From NCBI GenBank assembly GCA_015494185.1, contig WGBT01000198.1, forward strand, positions 1-7,122: 7,122 nucleotides of DNA, given 5' to 3'. The stretch is from Hyphomicrobiales bacterium. Its GTDB lineage: Bacteria > Pseudomonadota > Alphaproteobacteria > Rhizobiales > S144-35. Positions within the stretch are counted from its first letter, which is position 1, and each line of letters opens with the position of its first letter. A program made the position numbers and the translations under genes. Shown here piece by piece: positions 1-5,294 of the stretch. A model generated the notes under the pieces. The model saw nothing but the letters and a program-made list of their open reading frames with translations, had not been told where the DNA came from and did not search any database.

Positions 1-168
1 GGGAATAGCCAAAGCTATTTCCAAGGGCGAAAGGCCAGCGAGATAGCGAGATGAAGCGAAAATGCCGCCCGAAGGGTCTGGCGCAAAATCCCGGTAATGC
101 GAGACAAATCATTGTCCATTTCATGATTTTGCGTCAGACTGGTGCCGCGCAATTTATGGGGCCTGAGC

Positions 169-209
169 CTAGAGCAAATCCGATTCTATGCGATCGAATT
201 TTGCTCTAG
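169..209. repeat. Long imperfect palindrome, possible dispersed REP-like element
   Basis: A perfect 10-bp stem (169-178 with 200-209, CTAGAGCAAA / TTTGCTCTAG) encloses a second 4-bp stem (181-184 with 193-196) around an 8-base loop, with a small internal loop of 2 and 3 bases. It begins 32 bases beyond the stop codon of the leftward peroxiredoxin gene, so it could shape the 3' end of that mRNA. No T-tract follows on either strand, so it is not a textbook intrinsic terminator. The sequence resembles short dispersed palindromes found between genes in alphaproteobacteria; that is recollection, and I cannot count copies from one window. Bases 179-185 could also pair with 212-218, competing with the inner stem. 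Confidence 0.6.
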
Positions 210-241
210 AAAATCGGAATGAAGGTAGGTCTCCAATTGAT

Positions 242-883
242 CTACAGAGACTTTTTGCAGAAATACCAATCCGAACATTCATAGCCTTCGGCAACACGTT
301 GTTCGGCAGCCTCCTGGGTTTGCGGCGGCGGAACGATCACTTTGTCACCAGGTTGCCAATTTTCCGGTGTTGCCACACCATGAGCATCTGACGTTTGCAA
401 GGCTTGCAAAATGCGCAAAAACTCATCGATTGAACGGCCATTGGTCATCGGATAATAGACCATCGCCCGCAAAATCCCTTCCGGATCGATAATGAAGGTT
501 GCCCGCACCGCAGAAGTATCACTCGCGCCAGGCTGGATCATACCATAAGCATGCGCGACCTTCATATTCAGGTCGGCAATAATTGGAAACTTCACCTCAA
601 TTCCGAAATTTTCTTTGATATTACGCACCCAGGCAATATGGGCAAAATTGGAATCGATCGACAGGCCCAACAATTCGGTATTCAGACTCTGGAATTTGTC
701 ATAATTCCGAGCAAATGCCATGAATTCCGTGGTACATACTGGGGTGAAATCTGCCGGATGCGAGAACAGAATAAGCCATTTACCGCGATAATCCGTGAGC
801 TTTTTGATACCATGTGTTGTCTGGGCTTCGAAATCGGGAGCAGGTTTGTTGAGTTGCGGCAGGCCGGCTTGTCCATTTTCCAT
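242..883 (-). CDS. Peroxiredoxin, Prx6/archaeal-type (AhpC/TSA family), 213 aa
   Basis: Thiol peroxidase that reduces hydrogen peroxide and organic hydroperoxides in the cytoplasm. The peroxidatic motif is plain at residues 42-53 (HPADFTPVCTTE), with Pro43, Thr47 and Cys50; Arg127 in the AVRATF segment fits the conserved active-site arginine. The AhpC/TSA core is followed by the C-terminal extension of the Prx6 (1-Cys) subfamily. Unlike a true 1-Cys enzyme, the tail has Cys203 and Cys209 in YECSDWYFC, matching the Cys50/Cys207/Cys213 arrangement known for the Aeropyrum pernix enzyme, so Cys50 may be resolved by a tail cysteine. The chain ends four residues after Cys209. The start is supported by AGGAG seven to eight bases upstream (TTAGGAGAGAAGCC before ATG). 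It lies 117 bp downstream of nadK on the same strand, enough room for its own promoter. No OxyR site was identified. The reductant is unknown. Confidence 0.95.
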   Translation of the reverse strand: MENGQAGLPQLNKPAPDFEAQTTHGIKKLTDYRGKWLILFSHPADFTPVCTTEFMAFARNYDKFQSLNTELLGLSIDSNFAHIAWVRNIKENFGIEVKFPIIADLNMKVAHAYGMIQPGASDTSAVRATFIIDPEGILRAMVYYPMTNGRSIDEFLRILQALQTSDAHGVATPENWQPGDKVIVPPPQTQEAAEQRVAEGYECSDWYFCKKSL

Positions 884-1000
884 GGCTTCTCTCCTAAACT
901 GGGTTGTGAAATCTTTGGCTAATAGTTAGGTAGAAAACGCTGCCATTTCACTGCGACACACCGTCTTGCCGTTTTTGTCTTCGCTCATTTGGATCAGTAT

Positions 1001-1771
1001 TCAGTATTGAAATTGCTCAAGCAGAATGCGTTCATCCAGCGCGTGCCCTGGATCGAACAGCAAACGCAGGCTGAAATCGAAGGCTTGTTCAATCTTCACC
1101 TCCCGGACATCACGAAACTCCCGATGATCGGCAACTGCACTGACCGGGCGTTTATCGGGTTCAAGCACTTCCACCCGAACCCGCGCAGTATCTGGCAAAA
1201 GCGCACCGCGCCAGCGCCGGGGACGAAAAGGCGAAATTGGCGTCAGCGCCAGCAATTTGGCGGTGATCGGTAAGATTGGGCCATGAGCCGACAAATTATA
1301 GGCCGTACTCCCAGCAGGGGTGGCGACAAGAACCCCGTCGCAAATCAGCTCTTCCATCCGTTCCTTATCATCAATCCAAATCCGCAGTTTGGCCGCCTGA
1401 TAGCGCTGCCGATAGAGCGAAACCTCATTGATGGCCAGGGCTTGATGACTTTCACCTTGGGCATCGACCGCCACCATGCGCAGGGGATGAATGATATTGA
1501 CAGTGGCTTGCGCCAACCGTTCGAGCAGATTGTCAAAGCTGAACTCGTTCATGAGAAAACCAACCGAGCCGCAATTCATGCCATAAATGGGCTGACCGCT
1601 GGTCATGTTTTCATGAAGGGTCTGCAGCATGAAACCATCACCGCCAAGGGCAACGATGACATCGGCCTCTTTTGGTGAAACGCCATGATAACGCCGTGTC
1701 AGAATGGCGGCAGCACGTTGGGCTTCTTTGCTATCGCTTGACAAAAAAGCGATTGTCTTGAATTCCTGCAT
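1001..1771 (-). CDS. nadK: NAD kinase, 256 aa
   Basis: ATP-dependent phosphorylation of NAD to NADP in the cytoplasm, the only known de novo route to NADP. The GGDG motif of the NAD/diacylglycerol kinase superfamily is at residues 43-46. The NE pair of the nicotinamide-binding region is at 115-116 (AINEVS), and the glycine-rich signature DGVLVATPAGSTAYN begins at Asp145. The second half (LALTPISPFRPRRWRG and the DERIL-x-EQF-x-Y end) is as I remember it in Hyphomicrobiales. The length fits the short alphaproteobacterial form, without the N-terminal extension of the enterobacterial enzyme. The ATG at 1771 is the only usual start codon after the upstream in-frame stop, yet no Shine-Dalgarno sequence precedes it (ACAAATTCTC), which suggests modest translation. 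The gene is divergent from cutA across 199 bp and precedes the peroxiredoxin on the same strand. Confidence 0.96.
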   Translation of the reverse strand: MQEFKTIAFLSSDSKEAQRAAAILTRRYHGVSPKEADVIVALGGDGFMLQTLHENMTSGQPIYGMNCGSVGFLMNEFSFDNLLERLAQATVNIIHPLRMVAVDAQGESHQALAINEVSLYRQRYQAAKLRIWIDDKERMEELICDGVLVATPAGSTAYNLSAHGPILPITAKLLALTPISPFRPRRWRGALLPDTARVRVEVLEPDKRPVSAVADHREFRDVREVKIEQAFDFSLRLLFDPGHALDERILLEQFQY

Positions 1772-1923
1772 GAGAATTTGTCTATTTATTCATTGGTATT
1801 ATTGGTGAAAAGTCACATTTGATCCGACTCCAGTGACCGCTTCACTCTTCCCTTCCGGCCCAAACTCGTTCTTATCTTCCATGTGAACGATTTTTGACAT
1901 TGTCTGTCAGGCCAGTGCAAACT

Positions 1924-1952
1924 TTGACAAGTTATCAATTCTGTCCTGCATA
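1924..1952 (+). promoter_or_regulatory. Candidate promoter for cutA
   Basis: A perfect TTGACA (1924-1929) lies 17 bases before TGCATA (1947-1952), which is a poor -10 match. If used, transcription would start near 1959, about a dozen bases before the first cutA ATG, giving a very short leader without a ribosome binding site. The -35 element is convincing; the -10 is not. Confidence 0.35.
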
Positions 1953-1970
1953 GCTGAAAACGATCCCTTT

Positions 1971-2315
1971 ATGAACATGTCGATGAATACATCCGATAAG
2001 ATTTGCCTGATTTATACCACCTGCGCCAGCCGGGAGGAGGCCGAACAACTTGGCAATGCCGTTATTGACCAGGGTTTGGCGGCCTGTGTAAACATCTTTC
2101 CTGATATCACCAGCATTTATATCTGGCAGGGAAAGAAACAGACCGACCGCGAAGTGGCGATGCTTGTCAAAACCCGCAAAGCGCTACAGAACGAAACGGT
2201 TACGGCCTTAAAACGCCTGCATCCTTATGAAACGCCAGCGTTGCTTGTGCTTGACGTTCCCTTTGCGGATGCGGATTACTGCGCCTGGATTTTTCAGCAA
2301 ACCGCTGGCAAGTGA
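1971..2315 (+). CDS. cutA: CutA1-family divalent cation tolerance protein, 114 aa
   Basis: Small soluble protein of the CutA1 family, ferredoxin-like subunits that form very stable trimers. The family was first linked to copper tolerance in E. coli, but its molecular role remains unsettled. Family hallmarks visible here are YTTC near residue 15-18, the LAACVNI strand near residues 36-42, the SIYIWQGK segment, the EVAMLVKTRK strand and the HPYETPALL motif. There is no signal peptide, so it should be cytoplasmic. Three ATG codons in the first five (1971, 1977, 1983) could each start translation and none has a recognisable Shine-Dalgarno sequence; 1971 is kept as the longest form. It is divergent from nadK and 160 bp upstream of ubiA on the same strand; cotranscription with ubiA is possible but not shown. 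Confidence 0.93.
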   Translation: MNMSMNTSDKICLIYTTCASREEAEQLGNAVIDQGLAACVNIFPDITSIYIWQGKKQTDREVAMLVKTRKALQNETVTALKRLHPYETPALLVLDVPFADADYCAWIFQQTAGK

Positions 2316-2414
2316 TCACGCGCGCACTGGAGTTTGTAAGTAGAAGAGAAGGCATTTTCGCAAAGAAGCAATCGAGGTGCAGCAAACAGGTCGTTGCACA
2401 TGCAGCAACCCGTC

Positions 2415-2429
2415 CCAGCTTCAAGCTGG
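2415..2429. repeat. 15-bp palindrome upstream of ubiA
   Basis: CCAGCTT-C-AAGCTGG is a perfect inverted repeat around a single base, in the cutA-ubiA spacer 46 bases before the ubiA start. It could be an operator or a small hairpin with a TTCAA loop; it lacks the T-run of a terminator. No regulator can be named. Confidence 0.4.
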
Positions 2430-2475
2430 CTCAAAACAATGGAAACGGGATAAAACTTCTCAAGTGAATAGGATT

Positions 2476-3447
2476 ATGACAAATCCAGAACCGGCCAATC
2501 CTTCTCGACAGATCAATCCGCAACGCGTGGCTGATGCGCGGCCTGACAATTGGGTTGACAACTATGCCCCCAAGACCTGGCGCCCTTATTTACGGCTGAT
2601 GCGCGCTGACCGGCCGATTGGGATTTGGCTTTTGCTTTGGCCGTGCTGGTGGTCTGTGGCCCTGGCTGTTATAGCACGCGGCGATATTGTTTCATCCTGG
2701 CCCCGTGATATTGGGTATTTATTCTTGTTTGCAATCGGCGCTATCGCAATGCGTGGAGCCGGCTGCACCTATAACGACATCATCGACCGTGAGTTTGACG
2801 CCCAAGTGGCGCGGACCAAATCGCGGCCCATTCCAAGTGGTCAGGTCTCCGTCAAGGCTGCGGTCCTTTTCATGATCGTGCTGTGTCTCATTGGCCTGAT
2901 CGTGCTGCTGCAATTCAACCGGTTTACGATCATGCTTGGCATCGCCTCGCTTGGTATCGTGGCACTTTATCCCTTCATGAAACGGCTGACCTTTTGGCCA
3001 CAGGCGATATTGGGAGCGGCATTCGGCTGGGGGGCGCTGATGGGCTGGGCCGCCATTTTCGGCACGCTGGCGCTGCCCCCCTTGCTGCTTTATGCTGGCA
3101 CAATCGCTTGGGTGATTGGTTATGACACCATTTACGCCCATCAAGACAAGGAGGACGACGCTCTTTTAGGATTGAAATCAACAGCGTTGAAATTCGGTGA
3201 GAAAACCAAGCCGTGGCTGGTGTTCTTTTATGGCGCAACCATTGGTTTGATCGGGCTTGCCGGCCTGATGGCCGGCGCTGGAGACCTATTCTTGCTGGGG
3301 CTTGGGCTTGCCGCCCTGCAACTGGCCTGGCAAGTGATGACGTTAGATATTTCTGATCCAGACAATTGTCTTGCGCGGTTCAAGTCGAACCATCACTTTG
3401 GCGCGCTGGTTTTCGCCGCCCTGCTCGCCAGTATCCTGTTTTCTTGA
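2476..3447 (+). CDS. ubiA: 4-hydroxybenzoate polyprenyltransferase, 323 aa
   Basis: Integral membrane prenyltransferase of ubiquinone synthesis that joins a long polyprenyl diphosphate (probably decaprenyl in this group) to 4-hydroxybenzoate. The first aspartate-rich motif is NDIIDREFD at residues 100-108, followed by the TKSRPIPSG segment. The second is DTIYAHQDKEDD at 217-228, with LGLKSTA after it. These bind diphosphate through Mg2+. The hydrophobic stretches fit seven to nine membrane helices, roughly at 47-65, 78-93, 127-146, 150-167, 174-197, 202-216, 248-268, 270-287 and 307-322. The C-terminal RFKSNHHFG matches the family's conserved end. ATG 2476 was chosen because AGGAT lies just upstream and the family normally begins with a short hydrophilic leader. 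The frame stays open to GTG 2377, but those extra 33 residues look unlike the family. It converges on the dioxygenase gene with only 61 bp between stops and no evident intrinsic terminator. Confidence 0.95.
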   Translation: MTNPEPANPSRQINPQRVADARPDNWVDNYAPKTWRPYLRLMRADRPIGIWLLLWPCWWSVALAVIARGDIVSSWPRDIGYLFLFAIGAIAMRGAGCTYNDIIDREFDAQVARTKSRPIPSGQVSVKAAVLFMIVLCLIGLIVLLQFNRFTIMLGIASLGIVALYPFMKRLTFWPQAILGAAFGWGALMGWAAIFGTLALPPLLLYAGTIAWVIGYDTIYAHQDKEDDALLGLKSTALKFGEKTKPWLVFFYGATIGLIGLAGLMAGAGDLFLLGLGLAALQLAWQVMTLDISDPDNCLARFKSNHHFGALVFAALLASILFS

Positions 3448-3508
3448 ATTTGCCGCCTCTCTTGTTTGCTTTTTGTCCTCAGGCCCCGGTGTCCTCAAGC
3501 TCCAGCCG

Positions 3509-4183
3509 TTAACCGCCAATGGGCTGGTCTGGAAAGGCCAATTGTTCGCGGGCGCGCCACTCATCCGTGACATAGTTGATGATCACCGAGGTGCGCACCC
3601 CCTCGATGGGGCGCTTCTCAAAACCATGATAGGAAATGTCTGACGGAATGAACACCATGGCGGTATTTTGTGCAAATGGGCTGCGGGCAACCCAATTTTT
3701 ATCCTGATCGTAAATATCTGTACCAAGATCTTTGTGTTGCGGATCAGACGAAATATAAAGCAGCATGGTGAACAGCTTGACGCCAAGATCGGTATGTGGT
3801 TCGAGCCAAAAACCGTCGGTATCCTGGGCATATTCGATACGCAGATACGAGCCCTTGAGATCGGTGCCGAAGGTCTTTTCAATTTTCGAGGTCACCCGCG
3901 GATCCTGAAAACCCTCAGCAATGATGCGCACGACATCATATTTTTGTTGGTTTTCGACGTCGAAATATTTTCGCGTTGCATTGTGAATTTCCCGCCGGCC
4001 AGATTGGCCATGCAGTTCTGGCGGGGGAAATGGCAGCTCAGCCACAGGAGCCACCGTATCCTCTGGCAGGCAATCGCGCAACAGCCAATAGGGATAGGGC
4101 TGGTCTGAAGACTGGGCATTGTCGACACTTTTGAGAAAACTGGCAACGACGTCTTCTTTTGTACTGGCGATTTTAAAATCCAT
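3509..4183 (-). CDS. 2-oxoglutarate/Fe(II)-dependent dioxygenase family protein, 224 aa
   Basis: Probable non-haem iron oxygenase that couples 2-oxoglutarate decarboxylation to oxidation of an unknown substrate. The iron triad is visible as His130-x-Asp132 (EPHTDLG) and His186 (YHGFE). Arg197 in GVRTSVIINYV, 11 residues after the distal histidine, fits the 2-oxoglutarate-binding residue of the prolyl-4-hydroxylase-like fold. No signal peptide or membrane segment is seen, so it is likely cytoplasmic. The substrate cannot be told from sequence. The chosen ATG (4183) has AGAGGA ten bases upstream. An in-frame TTG at 4255 with AGGA nearby would add 24 hydrophilic residues and cannot be excluded. 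It faces ubiA tail to tail and follows a small unknown gene on the same strand; neither neighbour explains its role. Confidence 0.9.
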   Translation of the reverse strand: MDFKIASTKEDVVASFLKSVDNAQSSDQPYPYWLLRDCLPEDTVAPVAELPFPPPELHGQSGRREIHNATRKYFDVENQQKYDVVRIIAEGFQDPRVTSKIEKTFGTDLKGSYLRIEYAQDTDGFWLEPHTDLGVKLFTMLLYISSDPQHKDLGTDIYDQDKNWVARSPFAQNTAMVFIPSDISYHGFEKRPIEGVRTSVIINYVTDEWRAREQLAFPDQPIGG

Positions 4184-4393
4184 CTTGGCAATGTCCTCTT
4201 GATCCCAATCTCGCCCTTGCGTTGTTGAGCCAGCATCAGGCGGCTCACCTTTCAAACTGTCCTACAGCCGTCTTAAATGATCAGACATACTCTCTGCATG
4301 ACATTGTGAGCTTATGCGATCAGAACTTAGATGTATAGGTTTTTCACCGCCACGTACACAATTGGACAGCAGATATCAAAAAATTGGGACAGA

Positions 4394-4600
4394 TCAATTC
4401 TTCGTGGAAGACAACGGTTCCTGTGATTGCTCTGGTTTGAAGCGGTATGCAATCGAAGATGGGTCTAAAGATTGAGAACATTCCGATGAACGCAGACACT
4501 GGGCAACCAATTCCAAAAGTGAAGCATGAACATCGCGTTCAGCATCGTGCTGTGGCGGATTTTTTGCCAGAAATTCTAAAATTTCGCCATATTCGAGCAT
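4394..4600 (-). CDS. Small protein of unknown function, 68 aa
   Basis: Not recognised. The predicted product from ATG 4600 is hydrophilic and helical at its N-terminus (MLEYGEILEFLAKNPPQ) with a Ser/Gln/Pro-rich tail, two cysteines (CLRSSEC) and no signal peptide or membrane segment. The start is uncertain. A perfect AGGAGG (4635-4630 on the minus strand) sits 8 bases before an in-frame ATT (4621-4619), 14 bases before an in-frame TTG (4615) and 29 bases before the ATG. An ATT start would give 75 residues. The strong ribosome binding site in front of an open frame is the main reason to think the gene is real. It is divergent from the DUF1467 gene and upstream of the dioxygenase gene on the same strand, separated from it by about 210 bp. 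Confidence 0.5.
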   Translation of the reverse strand: MLEYGEILEFLAKNPPQHDAERDVHASLLELVAQCLRSSECSQSLDPSSIAYRFKPEQSQEPLSSTKN

Positions 4601-4629
4601 CTTGATCCCCGTCAACCTAATTAAAGTAA

Positions 4630-4635
4630 CCTCCT
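4630..4635 (-). promoter_or_regulatory. Perfect AGGAGG ribosome binding site of the small unknown gene
   Basis: Read on the minus strand, GAGGAGG is followed by TTACTTTA and then the codon ATT in frame with the small open reading frame. No ATG or GTG lies at usual spacing; the nearest ordinary alternative is TTG at 14 bases. It therefore bears directly on the start choice. Confidence 0.5.
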
Positions 4636-4712
4636 CAGCTTCAAAAAGGTTAATAGCACAGATGCGGCAAAAATGTGTCAGTCAAGAGGGCGCGCTTACT
4701 GCCAACAGCAAA

Positions 4713-4743
4713 TTCCCAAAGATACGGGGCGCGACGTTATAAT
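4713..4743 (+). promoter_or_regulatory. Candidate promoter for the DUF1467 gene
   Basis: A perfect TATAAT (4738-4743) is preceded at 19 bases by TTCCCA (4713-4718), a weak -35 with long spacing. Transcription from it would leave a leader of about 65 bases before the ATG at 4815. The -10 is good, the rest is marginal. Confidence 0.3.
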
Positions 4744-4814
4744 CATCGACCTGCTCGATTTTTTTGCTACTGTAGAGAAAGATCATCAGTCATTAGCCTA
4801 AAGGATGTGTTCAG

Positions 4815-5099
4815 ATGCCTTTAGCCCTTGCCATGGCCATTTTCTTCATGATGTGGTGGATCGTCTTGTTCGTCGTGCTGCCTCTCAACATCACCACCCA
4901 GCAGGAAAATGATGACATCGTACCGGGCACACCGGAAAGCGCCCCCGCCTCGCCACAATTACTAAAAAAAATGCTACTTACCACCGTCATTACGACGCTG
5001 TTGTTTACGTTGTATTATTTTAATTATGTCACCGGATTTATTACACTCGATGACATTCCCTTCTTGCCCAAATTTTCCAATATCAACCATCTATCATAA
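4815..5099 (+). CDS. DUF1467 family small membrane protein, 94 aa
   Basis: Small integral membrane protein of a family found mainly in alphaproteobacteria; its function is not known. Two membrane helices are clear, about residues 4-25 (with the family's MWWIVLFVVLP signature) and about 53-73. Between them is a polar, Pro/Glu-rich loop (NDDIVPGTPESAPASP). The length fits the family. The start is supported by AAGGA nine bases upstream. The gene is divergent from the small unknown gene and sits 195 bp before the secreted PAN-domain gene on the same strand. I recall such genes near prolyl-tRNA synthetase in related genomes, but no such gene is in this window. Confidence 0.88.
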   Translation: MPLALAMAIFFMMWWIVLFVVLPLNITTQQENDDIVPGTPESAPASPQLLKKMLLTTVITTLLFTLYYFNYVTGFITLDDIPFLPKFSNINHLS

Positions 5100-5282
5100 G
5101 TTCAAATTGCGCCCTCCGTTGCAAAACCCCAGACAAGAATTGCCGTGTTCAAGCCGCATTTATGGCGTAGTCAGAAGAATAATACCTATTCGATATTGAT
5201 CCGGCTGATACAACTTGGCTATCTTAAAGTTGAGGCTGGTTTGGGAAAGGCCCTAATCAGTTGGAATTGTAACCCATTTGGG

Positions 5283-5287
5283 GGAGG
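5283..5287 (+). promoter_or_regulatory. Ribosome binding site deciding the start of the secreted PAN-domain gene
   Basis: GGAGG within GGGGGAGGATATTTC lies seven bases before ATG 5295. Together with the typical signal peptide that begins there, it excludes the longer in-frame start at GTG 5145. Confidence 0.85.
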
Positions 5288-5294
5288 ATATTTC

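Noticed and set aside
1..22. A hairpin with 9 paired positions, one of them G-T, and a four-base loop at the left edge.
   Set aside because: No T-tract follows within the window and the flanking sequence is missing, so it cannot be judged as a terminator.
1..123. A minus-strand frame from ATG 123 that stays open to the left edge of the window.
   Set aside because: The translation is not protein-like (many Phe/Arg/Cys, no domain), there is no ribosome binding site, and the visible part is only 41 codons; it cannot be supported without the sequence to the left.
51..209. A 52-codon open frame on the plus strand in the left intergenic region.
   Set aside because: It starts at an ATG without a ribosome binding site, matches no family I know, and its last third is the palindrome itself, so it looks like an accidental frame running into a repeat.
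1832..1846. AGTGA-CCGCT-TCACT inverted repeat in the nadK-cutA spacer as an operator.
   Set aside because: Five-bp arms are common by chance and it matches no regulator site I know.
2377..2475. In-frame N-terminal extension of ubiA from GTG 2377.
   Set aside because: The 33 extra residues are hydrophilic and Cys/Lys-rich, unlike UbiA N-termini, whereas ATG 2476 has AGGAT close upstream.
3448..3508. Possible terminator between ubiA and the convergent dioxygenase gene.
   Set aside because: No stem of useful length followed by a T-run on either strand.
4262..4288. Eight-codon open frame (MSDHLRRL) upstream of the dioxygenase gene, minus strand, as a leader peptide.
   Set aside because: Weak ribosome binding site and no attenuator structure or codon bias seen; such short frames occur by chance.
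5196..5225. TTGATC and TATCTT with 18-base spacing before the secreted-protein gene, a possible promoter.
   Set aside because: Only 4/6 matches at each element in AT-rich DNA; too weak to list as a feature.
5145..5294. In-frame N-terminal extension of the secreted protein from 5145.
   Set aside because: It would bury the signal peptide 50 residues inside the protein, and GGAGG with ideal spacing marks ATG 5295.
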